Below, piece by piece: positions 52,335 to 64,000 of a DNA stretch of 64,000 nt. The stretch is taken from the NCBI GenBank assembly GCA_013400155.1, contig VXBM01000098.1, positions 1,008,299-1,072,298 of the forward strand. Reading direction: 5' to 3'. The stretch is from Helopsaltes ochotensis (taxonomy: Eukaryota > Chordata > Aves > Passeriformes > Locustellidae). The notes under the pieces were generated by a model. The model saw only the letters and a list, made by a program, of their open reading frames with translations, was not told the DNA's origin and did no database searches. Position 1 is the first letter of the stretch. Every line of letters starts with the position of its first letter. A program made the translations under genes and the position numbers.

Positions 52335-55300
52335 CTGATTAAAACAAACAAAAAAAAGAAAGAATACAGCAAAAAGGTTGTTTTCTGAATATCACAAAAA
52401 TAGGAAGACACGATGCAATTTTCTGTTTAGATGATAATGATACAAATGAAGTTTTGTAAGACTACTTTCTACAAGAACAGAAAATAGTTCCTTCATTATG
52501 GTTACAAATTAGACATCATGCTGACATGAGCATAAATAGAAAAAATAATTAATTTCTGGGGAAGAAGTATTTAAAAAGTAAAGTTAAGCAAGACATATAG
52601 ATGATTTAGCATAGCCTCTGTGAGTTAACTACATGCAGACATGGCAATCAATACACAGAAATTGAATTTCTCTACCTTAGACAGATCGGTCCTTTTACAG
52701 GGAAAAGACTGCCATGGGAGGCAGGGGGAAACAGAGCGATCAATTGAGAAAGGAATTGATAGAAAAAAACATATTAGCAGTACAGAATACTTTAAAATCA
52801 ACAGCACTTTGTTTTACTGGAGGTTAAATTGGTTAGATTCATAGAACATTTATCATATTACACCTCAGAAGAAGAATTCTTTCTAAACAAATTTTTCAAA
52901 TGCCAAGGACAGCTAAAGCAATTGTCTTCATCCTATGGTTTATTAACTTAGTCACTTCTGAAAAGGGAAAGGGCTACAAAACTACAGTAGTGTGTGCTAA
53001 TAGTTCTGCCATTTCCTTCCCAGAAAAAAAACCCCACCCCAAACATTTCTAGGATGTAATCAGTAGTGCTGAGAAACCCCAAAGTGCATACTGAAGCACA
53101 GAATACAATTCAAATCCATTCATTTAAAACATTTTAAGATTTTAATGTATTTAGTTTGATAAGGTTCTGAATAAGCACAGGAGAGCATTTTAGGTAATTT
53201 TTATTAAATCTATACCTCAAAATTTTTCCCTTTGGCTGTGATCTGCTATGTGAAATTCAGAGCTTTTGGCTATCACTCTTACCTAGGGCTTGGCTGACAA
53301 AATGCCATGATTATTTCAGTCCAAAATAATACAGACCCTGGGGAATACTACTCTGGCTTGGGGAAATGCAGGTTTCCCTTGGGTGCTGTCAGATGTAGAC
53401 CATCTCTGCTCAGACAATTGCCAAAGAACAATTTGACTCTATTCCCATGCTTGGTTAAGCCACAATGAAGAAAGATGTTAGATGAGCTAACATAACATGC
53501 AAAACCCAGAGCAAAGCCTTTTGGTGTTTTGACTGCCCTATAAAACACATAATTTGGCAGATATATTTTATACAAGCATAAAAGCGGTAACTAACTTTTG
53601 ATTGAGATCTAATACAAAGAAAATGAACCATCACAGCAATCAATCAGGTACAAAAACAGATCAGTGATTAAAAACTCTGAGATTTTCTCTTTGAGGCATT
53701 ATCCTCAAAACCTTCAACAGTGGCCTTCTGACAATCAGTTCTACCTTAGACTGAAATTAAGTGGAGGTGCCCAAAAAGTTGTTCAGGGAAAAGGAGTGAA
53801 TTGTGCAAAACTGGTTCTTTCTTCAGTGAAAATGGTTCATTCCCAAAGCAAAATATGGATTATCATGACCACTCCAGTCAACAGCCTCAAATGAAACACT
53901 GTGGTGTTTTAAAAATGCATGTTTAGGGCATTTCAGACCACTAAACACTTCTTCTGCAGGGGTAAGAATGATGCCAGTCTTCCTTCACTGGCTGCATATT
54001 TTCTTAATATATTTAGGAACTCACCACTTCTGAGACCTCTGGAATATGTCATTCAAAATGTGGGCTCAAAGTTATTTCAGGACAGGAGACAATCTGGGGA
54101 GGCAGGGCAAGGCTGACTGGAGTAACCTTGCTTCTTTAAAAAGCTACTATGAAAAAAATCTCAGCATCACAAAAGAAAAAGACTAAAACCACAGAGGCTA
54201 TAACAGATCATTGTCAGCTTCACAAAGCACATACACAAGATTCATGTTTTCATGTTTAGCCTATCCTAATAAAAATCTTTTTCACACAACCTCTATTCCC
54301 TTTATTCGTGTGAGCATTACTGTGAACAGAAAAAAAAAGCATATTAGCTTGAAATTGAAAAGAAACACACAGATATTAAAGACTAGAATATACTCTTTCT
54401 TCTTTTGTAGATCTACCACAAAAGAACTTAATCTGATCAGTGTTGAATTAAATAGACACCATTTTCCTGGAAAGTGTGTCATATCTAGTGATAAGAACAG
54501 TGTAGATAAGCTGCAGAGAAAGGATGTCTGTTCTACTAGCACAGTACTACGGGAGCTTAATTTGCACAGCACCAAAGTGCAATCTGATACTACATCTGTT
54601 AGGAAAGACTGAGTACTGGCAGGACAACAGATGTTACAATGCTGTTCAGTATGCCAATTAATGAGAATAATTAAAAAAACCCCACAGACCCTCCATACTA
54701 AACTGTCAGAGACAGTTCATGCATCAAACATTTGATACAAAGTTTTGCTCATTATAATAAAAACTGTAAAAAGAAGCAACCACAAAAGCCTCCCTGAAGA
54801 TACCTGACTGGGACTTTGGAGTGTAAAATTAAACCATTAAGAGTAGATAAAGGGAAAATCCATTCTTAATCCTCTCAGGCCTAGGAAAAAACAAACAAAG
54901 CTGTAGAAGAGGAATGCATCTATAAGAAAGGCAAATGCAGCAGAGATTCTTCCCTGGCTGAGTTTGGCGTAGGAGACACCACAGCCTGCAGAAGCCAGCT
55001 TTAACAGACTGCCCCCAAAATGATGGGGTTGGGGAGGGGTTGGAGGAGGTTTTGGGTGTAACCTCTGGCTAGAGGCACTGAACACCCATCCTCCTTCACA
55101 CAAACCGGCCTAGCTGTGGAACCCCCAACCCCACAGGCCACATCCACGGGGCATTCACACGGCAGGCAGCTCATGGGGTGTGATAATCCATCAAAGACCC
55201 CCCAAAGGGCCCCCACCCCGAGTCATTGCTGAAGCCTCGCACCACAGGACTGCACTGATGCAGCAAAGACAACAAAGGTAAAGTTCTCCCCACCAGGGAG

Positions 55301-58300
55301 GTGCCTGGGTTTTCCTACCTAGCCTGAGCATACAGTCACCCATTGGATTCTCTGCTTTCTGGGGGGACCTTCACCAAGACCAGCTGGAGAGGATCAACAG
55401 AGCATTGCTGGGACCCATGGAGTGGTGATATTTTCCTTATTCTGTTTCTGTCAACCCCTTTCTGTCCCCCCACCTATTTTCTATTTCTTTCTCTTTGCCT
55501 TTCTCATATTTACTATCAAATAAAACCCACACTATTGTCACTGGCATATTGGTCTCGTTTGCACCTTAATTTGGGCAGAGGCATTTCTAAGAACTTTAGT
55601 AACAGATGGTGACATAAACCCATGACAAGACCAAAGTTTCTCATCAATAGTTTTACAGTTCCAGTACCATGTGGCTAAAAAAGTCCACAAATGAAATCTT
55701 CTGCATAAATCTACATGCAAAATTCTATTTTACCCAAAGCTTATTATCTGAAGCAGTGTTCCATGACACTAGATTAAAGACAAAAACTGGGAAGAAGGAG
55801 CACAAATAATTTTGCATATTGAGCTGACATTTTATGCAACAAGATAGTTTCCCACGTATGGGAAATCAACAGCCAAACAAAAAGGCACAGAGAAGAAAAG
55901 ACCATCCATCTGAAAACACTATTAAGGACAATGCTGGATTTCACATGGAAAACATACAGATACAGTAAGCAAGACCCATCATGTTGCTTTCACAACTGAA
56001 GGTAACACCCCACAGGCTCTTCTGCCACTGATCGCTGAAGGTGCTGGATCTTACCAGATTTCAACCTAAAAAATTGTGAATTTAGCTACCTCTTTAGGTT
56101 ATTAATGCTGAAATTGGAAGAAAAGGCTAAATTAGCAAGAGGCAGAGTGCTAGTCAGCCACAAAAACTGCTCAGAAAAAACCCCAAAGGGCCAGCTACTG
56201 AATCCTGACTGCACTGGTGGTTGGCAGTATAACATCATGTTGAGAGAAACGGATACTCCAACTTTTTGCAGGAAAGGGTGATAGTATTGCTCCTGATAAA
56301 ACAAAAACTAGATCTAGTGTAGGCTATTCTTCTCCATTCTGCACTTTTCCAGAACACAAGATGCTCCACCCCACTTCTTGGGTACAAATACCCTGTCTTT
56401 GATAAATCAGATATGATTTATTGAATGTTTCATCCAGGCTGAACATGGTCACCACTAAGGAGAATAACCACTCTAGCAGAGCACTTGCTTGGAAGTAGAG
56501 AGCTTGGAGTCTGCTTTATTCAAAACATATTTAACTTGCATTTATCCCAGCCCGCTGTTACCCTTAAAATATCTGAACAATTATCTCTTTGTACAACCTC
56601 ACCACACAGTCAGAAAAATTCACGTGCTGTTTGAAGAGGAGATGTTAAAAAACCAGCATTAGCATCAGCATAAATAAATTAAAAATTGCCAGGGTACCCC
56701 AGCCTAAGCTGAAAAGCTCCTGTTGCCTAATTGCTGTCCATAAAGATGTATCAATTATGGAAGGTGCTTTTTTCTACTGATCTGTAGGGCTCAGGTAAAC
56801 GGCAGTGCAACCTCCAGAGCCTGCCTTTGCAGTTCACAAATATTAACTGAATGCAGATTAGTGGGAGAACATCAATTAACCCTCTGCTTATAGTTTTTAG
56901 TTTAATAAAACACAGGAATGGACTGTTCAAGAATGTTATGAGTATTTCACCTAACTGTATTCTCAATTTCAAGAGCAAGAGAACTCTTACAATCACATCC
57001 AAGAAAGGGAAATTCACAAGAAGTGTTAAACGGGAAAAACGGCAGCATTTCAAAAAATTGCTGCATACATTGACAAGCTAATAAAATTATCCATACTATT
57101 TCATTTCCAGAAAAGCAAGCCAAGATGCAAACTTATAAGGAAAAAAAATACAAGCAGAATTCGCAATCTACTCCATCAAAGACAATTAAGTAACTCTCCA
57201 GACTCTATGTTGTTGGGTGTTTTAAAGTAAGTTTTACAGGAAAAATCCTTTCTGTAAGGATTTGGCATTGCCTGAAGACAGTAAGACTCCTTCAGCTGGG
57301 AAATAATTTTTAAGCACACCTTTAACTGTGCCTTGTCCATGCCATTATATTTGGCTGTAAATCTGAGAGAGCAGTGAGGCAATGCTGAAACAATCTGTCG
57401 TGCTCCACGGTGACTGCAGAGTTAAGGTCGGTACTATCCAGTATAACGCAAGTATTCATAGCAATATTAGAACAATAACATTATCAATCAGGGAAAAGCC
57501 CAGGACAGCTCACCAATAACCAGAGGTAACAACAGCCAGGAACCTTCCCCAACTCACAGAAAACATAATACCAGCAACTCTCACTGGAAGTTTTTAGATT
57601 CAATTATTTGAAAAGCTGAAGAAATAGAAAAATATACTTATACTATGCTTTTTAAAATCTTCTTTATCATCCCTACCTGAAAATAGAATGTTATTAGCAA
57701 CCAGTTCACAGTCTTGAGATCACTGTTAGTACCACAGTAGCAACAGAGTAACAGTCACATTTGAAGCAGTGTTATTAAACACTCCCTATATTTCAGACAT
57801 TGTTTTTAACTAGAAGTTATTGTTACCTGTCCAGTCTTCCTAAATTCTAAAGGACAAAGAGAGATTCCCAAGTAAAACTTGGGAATAAAGCTGCACTTTC
57901 CAAGGATATAATTCAATTTACAGTCAATTTTTCAAAAGCACATAGGTGGTTAAACTGCCTCATCTCATACTCAAAACACAGGCCCTAACTATGGAAAACA
58001 AATTACAACAAAACCACCAGTTCTGTGTAAGTCACTTTAGGAACAGTGGAAAAATCACTAAAAACAGCTTCTCTACCATAAGCATTCTATGTCATTGTAA
58101 CTGCATAATAAAACTTTTTTCCATATTTTAATTTGGCCACTTACTCAGAGGTGCTGGCAGAGAACACAAGACATTCATTTCTCAGCCTTTTTATGCTTGC
58201 ATTGGTATTATATGAACTCAAGAAATCTTTATTTTCAGTTCAAAATGCATTTTTTCTCAGGAAAAACAGTTAACTTGTAACTCTGAAGAAAATACAAACA

Positions 58301-58421
58301 TAAAATTTGCCATGCCGTTATTTTGCTGAACTGCTTTAGTCATAATGCTTCTCGAACATTTCAAACAGTTCAAATGAAGAATGATTGGAATTATAACTGC
58401 AGTACTTTAGAATATACTCAC
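52335..58421 (-). other. KIF16B: 6.1 kb KIF16B intron with an LTR-like element
   Basis: The intron separates the serine-rich linker from the stalk start. It contains an LTR-like sequence at about 54990-55600. A 133-codon plus-strand frame at 54211-54612 and its antisense partner show no motif and are treated as chance. Confidence 0.8.
54990..55600 (+). mobile_element. LTR-like element
   Basis: GC-richer segment ending with a pyrimidine-rich tract, ATCAAATAAAACCCACAC (polyadenylation signal at 55519-55524), then TTGGTCTCGTTTGCACCTTA and ATTTGGGCAG. The last part closely resembles the 3' ends of avian ERVL LTRs known to me. No retroviral coding sequence flanks it. The left border is approximate. 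Confidence 0.5.
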
Positions 58422-58510
58422 CCTGGATTATAAAGCATAACTGCTGACAGATTCTCACAAGATTTAGAAAGATCAGTCATAGACAAGCTGAAGGAAGATA
58501 GCAGGCCACT
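58422..58510 (-). CDS. KIF16B: KIF16B exon: serine-rich linker after FHA
   Basis: This 89-nt exon reads SGLLSSFSLSMTDLSKSC, then ENLSAVMLYNP, and ends with two bases of a Gly codon. It is a low-complexity serine-rich linker between the FHA domain and the long coiled coil and is strongly conserved in KIF16B. The repeated Ser and Thr residues make it a plausible phosphorylation segment, but that is inference. The acceptor is TTGTTAG|AG and the donor is CCAGG|GTGAGT. A Cys stands where I recall Arg in human (S-K-S-C-E-N), a trivial substitution. Confidence 0.96.
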
Positions 58511-58689
58511 CTAACAACAGACATAAAATGAAAGTATTAGACAAGCTTACAAACTCTTACTTTGATGAACTATTAACTAAAGCACATGAAGCAAATGAAA
58601 AAAGGCATCAAACAACAATCAAGGCATGTCTACATTAGAAACAAAATTGTGAAAAGGTTTAAATTTACCCAACACTGATTTAATCTCAC

Positions 58690-58772
58690 CTTTCTTTTCT
58701 CCCTCAGCTTAGCAGCTTCTTTAGGGTGGTTAAAGCGAAACATGTTGGTTCTTCCAAGTAATATAACAGCAC
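58690..58772 (-). CDS. KIF16B: KIF16B exon: end of FHA domain and basic linker
   Basis: This 83-nt exon completes the Gly codon split by the previous exon and reads AVILLGRTNMFRFNHP, then a lysine- and arginine-rich helix ending EKRK. The last FHA strand (I-L-L-G-R-T-N-M-F-R-F-N-H-P) is typical of kinesin-3 motors, where it closes the domain and leads into the neck or stalk. The acceptor is CTCACCAG|GT and the donor is AAG|GTGAGA. The phase at the end is 0, matching the next exon, which lies only 179 bases away. Identity is certain. Confidence 0.97.
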
Positions 58773-60994
58773 CTGGTGAGAAAAACACACACCACTCACT
58801 GACAGCACTCTGCAGCTGAAAGCACCATTTCATAACTTTTCAGACATGCCACATGTAAGCAAGGACTTCCACGGAGCAAGAACAAAATGAAAATGCATTT
58901 TCACAGGTGTATAACCATGCACAGTCACAGCTACCTTAACTGATGCATCAGTGTATTCCTCCCTCTTCCTACTTAAAAATGAAACCCACACACGTTCACA
59001 CACTGCATGAATATGACTGAGTCAAGGTGCATCATGTTTATGGAGCTCAGTTAAAGAATAAACATAGGGAGAGGAAGCAGTTGTCCCAATTTGATCTCTA
59101 TCCTCTTTAACAGTGCTCCTTTGGAAGTCACCAGCAGATGCAGACTCAACAGGAACATCCATAAATGGGACCAAGAACAAACCTGTCCATCCCCTATTGA
59201 TCACTGGTCAGGTTTGAATCCAACTGCGCTAAAAGCTCCACATCTCCATTATTTGTGCTCTCACATTTTTCTTCTCCACGTGGAAGACTGAAGTTGATTG
59301 TTATTTAAAACAGGCTTATTAGACTTTAATACCCAACAGCTATTTTCTGATGGAAGAACCTGGAATAATTCATATTGCTCAATGCACATCTATTATTGTA
59401 TTTAATCAGTTAAGGTATAGGTCACGAATAAAGAAATTCTGAGCAATTCTTATCACCTTTTAAATACAATGGCACCAAGATGAATGCTTCCCTACTAAGA
59501 AGTATATTGTCAGTGATGTCTCGCTACTGTCATAACATGGAAGTCTTCCAAGTTCACCACCTCAGAATCAAGCATTTATCTGTCAGTTGGTACAAAGCAA
59601 TTTTAAAAAGAAAAAGGATCCCATTACACTCACAGTGGGAAAAAACTGTTCTTAAACTCATCACTACAAATTTCTTACCATCTGATAGTGACATGATGTT
59701 CTTAGCAAGGAATGCTTCTCTTAAAATCAGCTTAATTAGGAATATCAACTCAAATTTGGTGATGCAGTCTTAGCAAATAAATGGCAAAAAGCACTACAAT
59801 CACTTCTTGCTGTCTACACAATGCCTCAATTTCGGATCACGTTTGCAGTTTACCTCAGTCAAATCTCTAAAAGAATTACCTTTCATAAATCTGTACAAAA
59901 TTCCTTCAGTTACTTTCAAGTGAAGACAAAAATAATTGTAAACATTTGTGACTTTACTACGTGGAAGCAATGTAAATAAATTAATTTTACAGAATTAATA
60001 ATTATAAATATGTGTCCCTAACTTCATAAATTTTAAGGAAGACAGGGGAGAGAGTCTTAACAGGAAGCACATGAGAGCCAGTCCTAAATGATGGGTCATT
60101 TGAATAACTCCAAGGTTTCTCTTTTAAGTGCAGAAGAATAGACAGTTTGGCCCAAAACCCTGAAAAATATATCCACTTTAGAAGAAGTTAAGGTAAACAA
60201 AAACTGTAATTTTTTTGTGAATTTTAACTCAGTCACCTTCAGAAATCGTACCATATGTTCTTATGACTAAAAAAATAGTTACTTTAGTTGCATTTACAAA
60301 AACACCACGTTAGCCAGAATTTGCAAATGATTGACAAAATCCATAGAAGGAAGTGGCAATTAATTACTACATCTCTTATTATTTTTAAACTCCACGATGG
60401 TCTACAAATTTAACACATTTTCAAATGAACAGCAATTAATGATGAACGGAAGCATTTAAATACCTCAGCAGTTCATCAGTATTACCTAAAAGCGGGTATT
60501 TAAGGACGCTGGCAGCTCATGCTGTGAGACTAAATGCTAACACAGCTGGGATAAATGGATTGAACACAAGTTCTTAAACTAGTGATCTCATCAGTTTTGT
60601 ACACCTAATGTCACAGTTGCCACCTTTCTCTCAGTCTCCTTAGACACATAAAAGGTCAGCTTAGGCAGCAGTTTTTTACAACTTAGCAACCTTTTCCGTT
60701 TAAAGCTGCAAATTTTTGTCTAAAGAAATTTGTGAGGGGAAAAATGTCATGTTTCCACTTTTAACAGTACAAAAATCAAGTTGTAATACGCATCTGAAAG
60801 AGGGAAAAGAGCATCCAAACTCCTACTTTTCTTCTGAGGCACGCTGAACATCTTCTGCCTTGAAAACGCAGCAGAATAAAAAAAGATGATTCATCACAAC
60901 TCAATTTGCATTGTTTACAGTGTTATTTGCTATTAATGTCAATGTTTCTGTGGTTAACAATTTATGCATTAGATTTATTCAAATCTAAGACCAA

Positions 60995-61024
60995 GGGGGG
61001 GGGGTGTGTTGGGATTTCCCCCCC
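60995..61024 (+). repeat. G-run followed by C-run (potential hairpin)
   Basis: Ten consecutive G, a short spacer with three more G, then seven consecutive C. The arms can pair on one strand and the G-rich side could also form other G-based structures. It is intronic; run lengths are prone to sequencing error. Confidence 0.7.
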
Positions 61025-61809
61025 AATCTCTAATAGAAACAAGCACAAATGCTTCTCATTTTGCATGAAGAAACAGGTACCCTAAAAAAAAAGAGAGTCA
61101 ATGTCATCTCTCTACACCTAAACTCCTTGCTTTCTGCAAGCAGCCTTTACAGAAGTGCTTGTTAGAGTTCAGAAAGGATGCAGGACTCTTCTCGTTTAAC
61201 ACCGCATTCTTTTGTTAGCCTAGCTTACTCTGAAAGCTTCTTTTCAGGGAAGTAATGCGAGACTGGTTTTCAGCAGCTGAGCTGTGTCACAGCCTCACTT
61301 CTAAACAGGTCTTTTTCAGCTCCCTGCTAAATGGGAAGATATTCTGGGTGCTCCTGGAACACAAAACATAGTAAGGCTCTACTGCAGCACTCACCAGCTC
61401 ACTTGTCAGTCAGTCCTTTCCAGGCCAACACAATATATCTTGTTCCCAGCTGCTTTTTAATTTACAGGTTTTAAAGCTTTTACATTAAAACTGTAATTCT
61501 GTAAACCTCCTCCCTAAGGGTTAGCCTCCTCCTTTTTGTCACTTGCTATAGCTGCAGCGAACAGATACTCCAGCTCAATCTCCTGCTGTACAAGGGAATT
61601 TGGCAGCAGCATTCCTAGGACCAACCTGAAACTTGGGGAGAGGGGTAAGGGTGTACAAGACTACAATAATGTCAAGGAGAGATCTACCTCCTTTTTCTTA
61701 ATGTTACAGCAATCTAGCATGGAGCTCACTTTGTGTAAAAGCAAACAGAATCAAAGGGTAACTATTGAATCATAACCAATATTATGAAGTTGTTTCCTTT
61801 TGTTTCTTA

Positions 61810-62806
61810 CTCTTAGGGAATTTTCTCCCATTTTGTTGCTAAGAAGCAGTGACAATTAGGAGTTAAGAGGGAAGAGAAGTTGCCAAGCTCAGGGGAAGAA
61901 GGCATCGACTGCACTTCTCTTATCTGAGGGATTCTTTTGGAGGGGCAGAAATACCAAAGAATTTGGCTGGGGAAAAGGGGGCTGGGCACAGCTCCTAGCT
62001 CTCTTTGCTTTGGATGAAAACAGTCGAGCTGCTGCTTGCGGAGGGTGTGGGGGGTGTGGAATTCATTGCCAGAGCCCAGCCCTGCCCGGTTTCTCCTCCC
62101 ATGGGTGAGCTTTTGCTCCCTAGAGCAGCCATTGAACTAGGAGCTTATTGACACCCTGCCTCACTTGCCATCTGTTCAGGTGCCTCAAGGGAAGAGACCA
62201 GGATCCTGGCCCCTTCTGGGAAGGTGCATCCTTCCAGCAGTGTGGGGCAGAGGAGCCTGACTACCACTGCCCAGATCCGCTGCTTTCTGCCACTGCTTCG
62301 GGCTTTTTCACTGCACTCTAACCCAGCACCCCCTGCATGCTGGGACACCCTGCAGCCCCTGCAACAGCTGCTGAGGTTCTGCTACCTCTTGCTTGCTACC
62401 CCAGGTGAGTCCTGCAGTCCCAGCCCCGCTGCGAGGTTCTGCCGCAGCCCATTGCTGCCCTTCCGCCCGCCCGCCATTGCCGTGAGGGGAATGTGGCACA
62501 GCGCCCCCTGCAGGCGCGGGCGATCCTCGCCCCCGGCCCGGAGCCCCCAGCGCCCCCTGGCGGCCGCGAGCGGAGCTGCACCGAGGGGAAAGCGCCACCG
62601 CCCGGAGAGAGAGGCTGGGGCTGCCTTGGTGCTCTGCTGCTGCTCTTTGTTTGTCTTGTTATCCACACACAAACCAGTAAAGGTCTGTTACTCCTTCTCC
62701 CATATCTTTGCCTGAAAGCCTCTTAATTTCAAGTTATAATAATTCAGAGGGAAGGGGGATCATATACTCCATTCCAATGGAGGTTCCCACCTTCCAAACC
62801 AAGACA
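61810..62806 (+). mobile_element. LTR-like element with GC-rich core
   Basis: Runs from about GGGAATTTTCTCCCATTTTG to CTTCCAAACCAAGACA. It has a GC-rich block at 62440-62640 and an ending (AGTAAAGGTCTGTTACTCC, then GCCTGAAAGCCTCTTAATTT and AATTCAGAGGGAAGGGGGAT) that I recognise as the 3' part of a common songbird ERV LTR. The several open frames in the GC-rich block reflect base composition. The element ends about 50 bases from the donor of the FHA exon. Confidence 0.6.
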
Positions 62807-62858
62807 GATGTGGTTGAAATTAATAAAGAACTCTCTTTTCACAATTCTTTTGTAATAC

Positions 62859-62996
62859 CTTGGTTGAGGTGTGTGGGTTCTGTAATCTGAATGCCGTTCA
62901 CAGAACACTGTGCTCCATTCAGTGGGATGAGGTTCACAGTACCATTGAGATTTTCAAAGATGCAATGCTCACTTTCTAGATCAAGGCCATGAAGAA
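62859..62996 (-). CDS. KIF16B: KIF16B exon: C-terminal half of FHA domain
   Basis: This 138-nt exon begins with the last two bases of a split Val codon. It reads LHGLDLESEHCIFENLNG, continues to the FHA core motif CSVNG, and ends HLNQ plus the first base of a Gly codon. The acceptor is a TTTAG end after a T-rich tract and the donor is AAG|GTATTA. FHA domains usually bind phosphothreonine; in kinesin-3 motors the domain lies just after the neck and takes part in dimerisation and autoinhibition. The S-E-H-C and N-G signatures of the fold are present. The preceding exon, with the first FHA strands and the G-R motif, is outside the window. Identity is certain from the near-complete match to vertebrate KIF16B. 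Confidence 0.96.
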
Positions 62997-64000
62997 CTAA
63001 ACACAAAGAAATAAGATAACATCATTAGATTCCTCACAACTAGTAAGATTACCATGCTAATAATAATTTATTAAGAATACATTGCACTACATATCAGAGA
63101 GTATATTTTCTCTTTATTCTAGACAATTTCTTCCTTCTTTCCTTTATCACATCCTCCATGCCTTAAATGTTTATTGTTTTATTCTAGTGGAAAGAAGCAT
63201 GCTAGGTTAGTTTTGCATTTTTTTTGACATAATGCTGTTTATTACTGTACTTTGATGCCTGATTAGCAAATGCTCCTTTCTTTCCAATAAAACCCAGAAA
63301 AGTACAATTCATGCAATTGTAGAGAGAGATTCTTTGACCTGTTTCACAAGAAAATAATGAAAACTTGTAGACCTTAAGGCAACTATGCTTAAATCTGGAA
63401 AGACAGTATATAAGACGCCATTGTAGACGAAAGGATGGCTGAAGTAAAGTCCTTATGTCCTAAGACATTCAGGGCTTTCATCAGTGAGTTATTCTACCTT
63501 CCATTTTTTCTTCAACTAATGTGTGTATTGTTTAATAACAATACACAATTCAAATAAACAATTGTTTAATCACAAGTTTGAGAGTTTCATGGAATTTATT
63601 AGAGTAATTTATATCCAGGCAACTTTTGACCCATGAAAATATACCAAACCTAGAATTAAAGGATGCAGTTCACTTAATGAAACTGTCTTCCAGGAACTTA
63701 TGTAAAACTTATGTGATAAGACAGTCCCGATGTGACAGTTGCATTGGTAAGAAATCAATAGGAAAAACAGTAGATTTTTCAGAATTTTCAGAGTTTTTTA
63801 AACTCAAATCTGAAGTCTTGAGACTATCTTAGGTATAATAATATAATCATGCTGTCATTATATAAAGGTAAAGAGAATAATTTTGCAGTAATTGCAACAG
63901 GTGCTATATGAAAAAGGACAATATCTTTACAGGATGCTATTACAAGAGAAGCAAGAAATAAATTAGTAACAAGTATATGAATATACTTAAAACCCACAAG
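62997..64000 (-). other. KIF16B: KIF16B intron (continues right)
   Basis: About 1 kb of intron upstream of the FHA exon. I looked for the preceding FHA exon on the minus strand and did not see it, so it and the motor domain lie beyond the window. Confidence 0.8.

Larger units (their letters stand above)
58773..62858 (-). other. KIF16B: 4.1 kb KIF16B intron within the FHA domain
   Basis: The intron splits the FHA domain. Its right third is occupied by an LTR-like element (about 61810-62806) with a GC-rich core. A G-run and C-run pair lies at about 60995-61024. The remainder is AT-rich with nothing recognised. The 179-base intron 58511-58689 on its left is too short to hold anything else. Confidence 0.8.
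1..64000 (-). other. KIF16B: KIF16B gene, internal part (motor and last exon outside window)
   Basis: Eleven minus-strand exons translate in order into the FHA, coiled-coil and PX parts of kinesin-like protein KIF16B. As known for the family, this is a plus-end-directed kinesin-3 that binds phosphatidylinositol 3-phosphate on early endosomes through a C-terminal PX domain and moves them along microtubules. Every exon here is flanked by AG and GT, and all codon phases join without a gap. The match to the human protein, recalled from memory, is residue by residue in most exons. The motor domain (before the FHA half seen at 62859-62996) lies to the right of the window. The PX end after 11179 lies to the left. 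No promoter, CpG island or 3' UTR of the main transcript is present, as expected for the middle of a large gene. Confidence 0.97.

Noticed and set aside
54211..54612. 133-codon plus-strand frame with a 97-codon antisense partner
   Set aside because: No motif or splice context; intronic chance frames.
62440..62640. GC-rich block considered as a CpG-island promoter
   Set aside because: It lies in the middle of KIF16B, within an LTR-like element, and no first exon or start codon context is visible.
62224..62715. 163-codon plus-strand frame and antisense partners in GC-rich DNA
   Set aside because: They lie inside the LTR-like element; long frames are expected from high GC content with few stops.
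1..64000. tRNA, rRNA, CRISPR or bacterial-type operon features
   Set aside because: None seen; the window is vertebrate intronic and exonic DNA.

Overview
This is an intron-rich stretch of vertebrate nuclear DNA, most likely from a bird and plausibly a songbird. The evidence is an AT-rich background, small exons with consensus splice sites, 3' fragments of CR1 LINEs, and several solo-LTR-like sequences of the type common in avian ERVL families. I saw no bacterial-style operons, tRNA or rRNA genes, or CRISPR arrays.

One gene fills the window: KIF16B, an endosomal kinesin-3 motor with FHA and PX domains (also known as SNX23), on the minus strand. Eleven canonical exons can be placed base by base, and all their splice phases agree. 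From 5' to 3' of the gene (right to left in the window) they are: the C-terminal half of the FHA domain (62859-62996 and 58690-58772), a serine-rich linker (58422-58510), the start of the stalk (52281-52334), one very large coiled-coil exon (49577-50932), a proline-rich linker (45225-45383), two short tail exons (44282-44387, 43696-43746), and three PX-domain exons (36022-36144, 30904-30993, 11179-11262). The motor domain lies beyond the right edge. The last coding exon(s), holding the end of the PX domain and the stop codon, lie beyond the left edge.

The most interesting region is 39625-42705, inside the 7.5 kb intron between the exon ending in K-Y-E and the first PX exon. It holds a chain of protein-like open frames on the same strand. 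The first is an intact 179-codon exon-like frame (42166-42705) with a good splice acceptor in exactly the right phase to follow the preceding exon. Beyond it lie further protein-like segments broken by frameshifts, by stops and by an inserted LTR at about 40997-41790. Two of these (about 40093-40667 and 39625-39911) read like compact beta-rich, PH-like domains. The simplest explanation is an alternative C-terminal tail of KIF16B, either decaying in this lineage or surviving only as a shorter PX-less terminal exon.

The rest is intron. It carries three CR1 fragments, about six LTR-like segments (some sharing sequence with each other), an assembly gap of 68 N inside one LTR (47190-47257), and scattered AT-rich, purine-rich or G-rich simple sequence.
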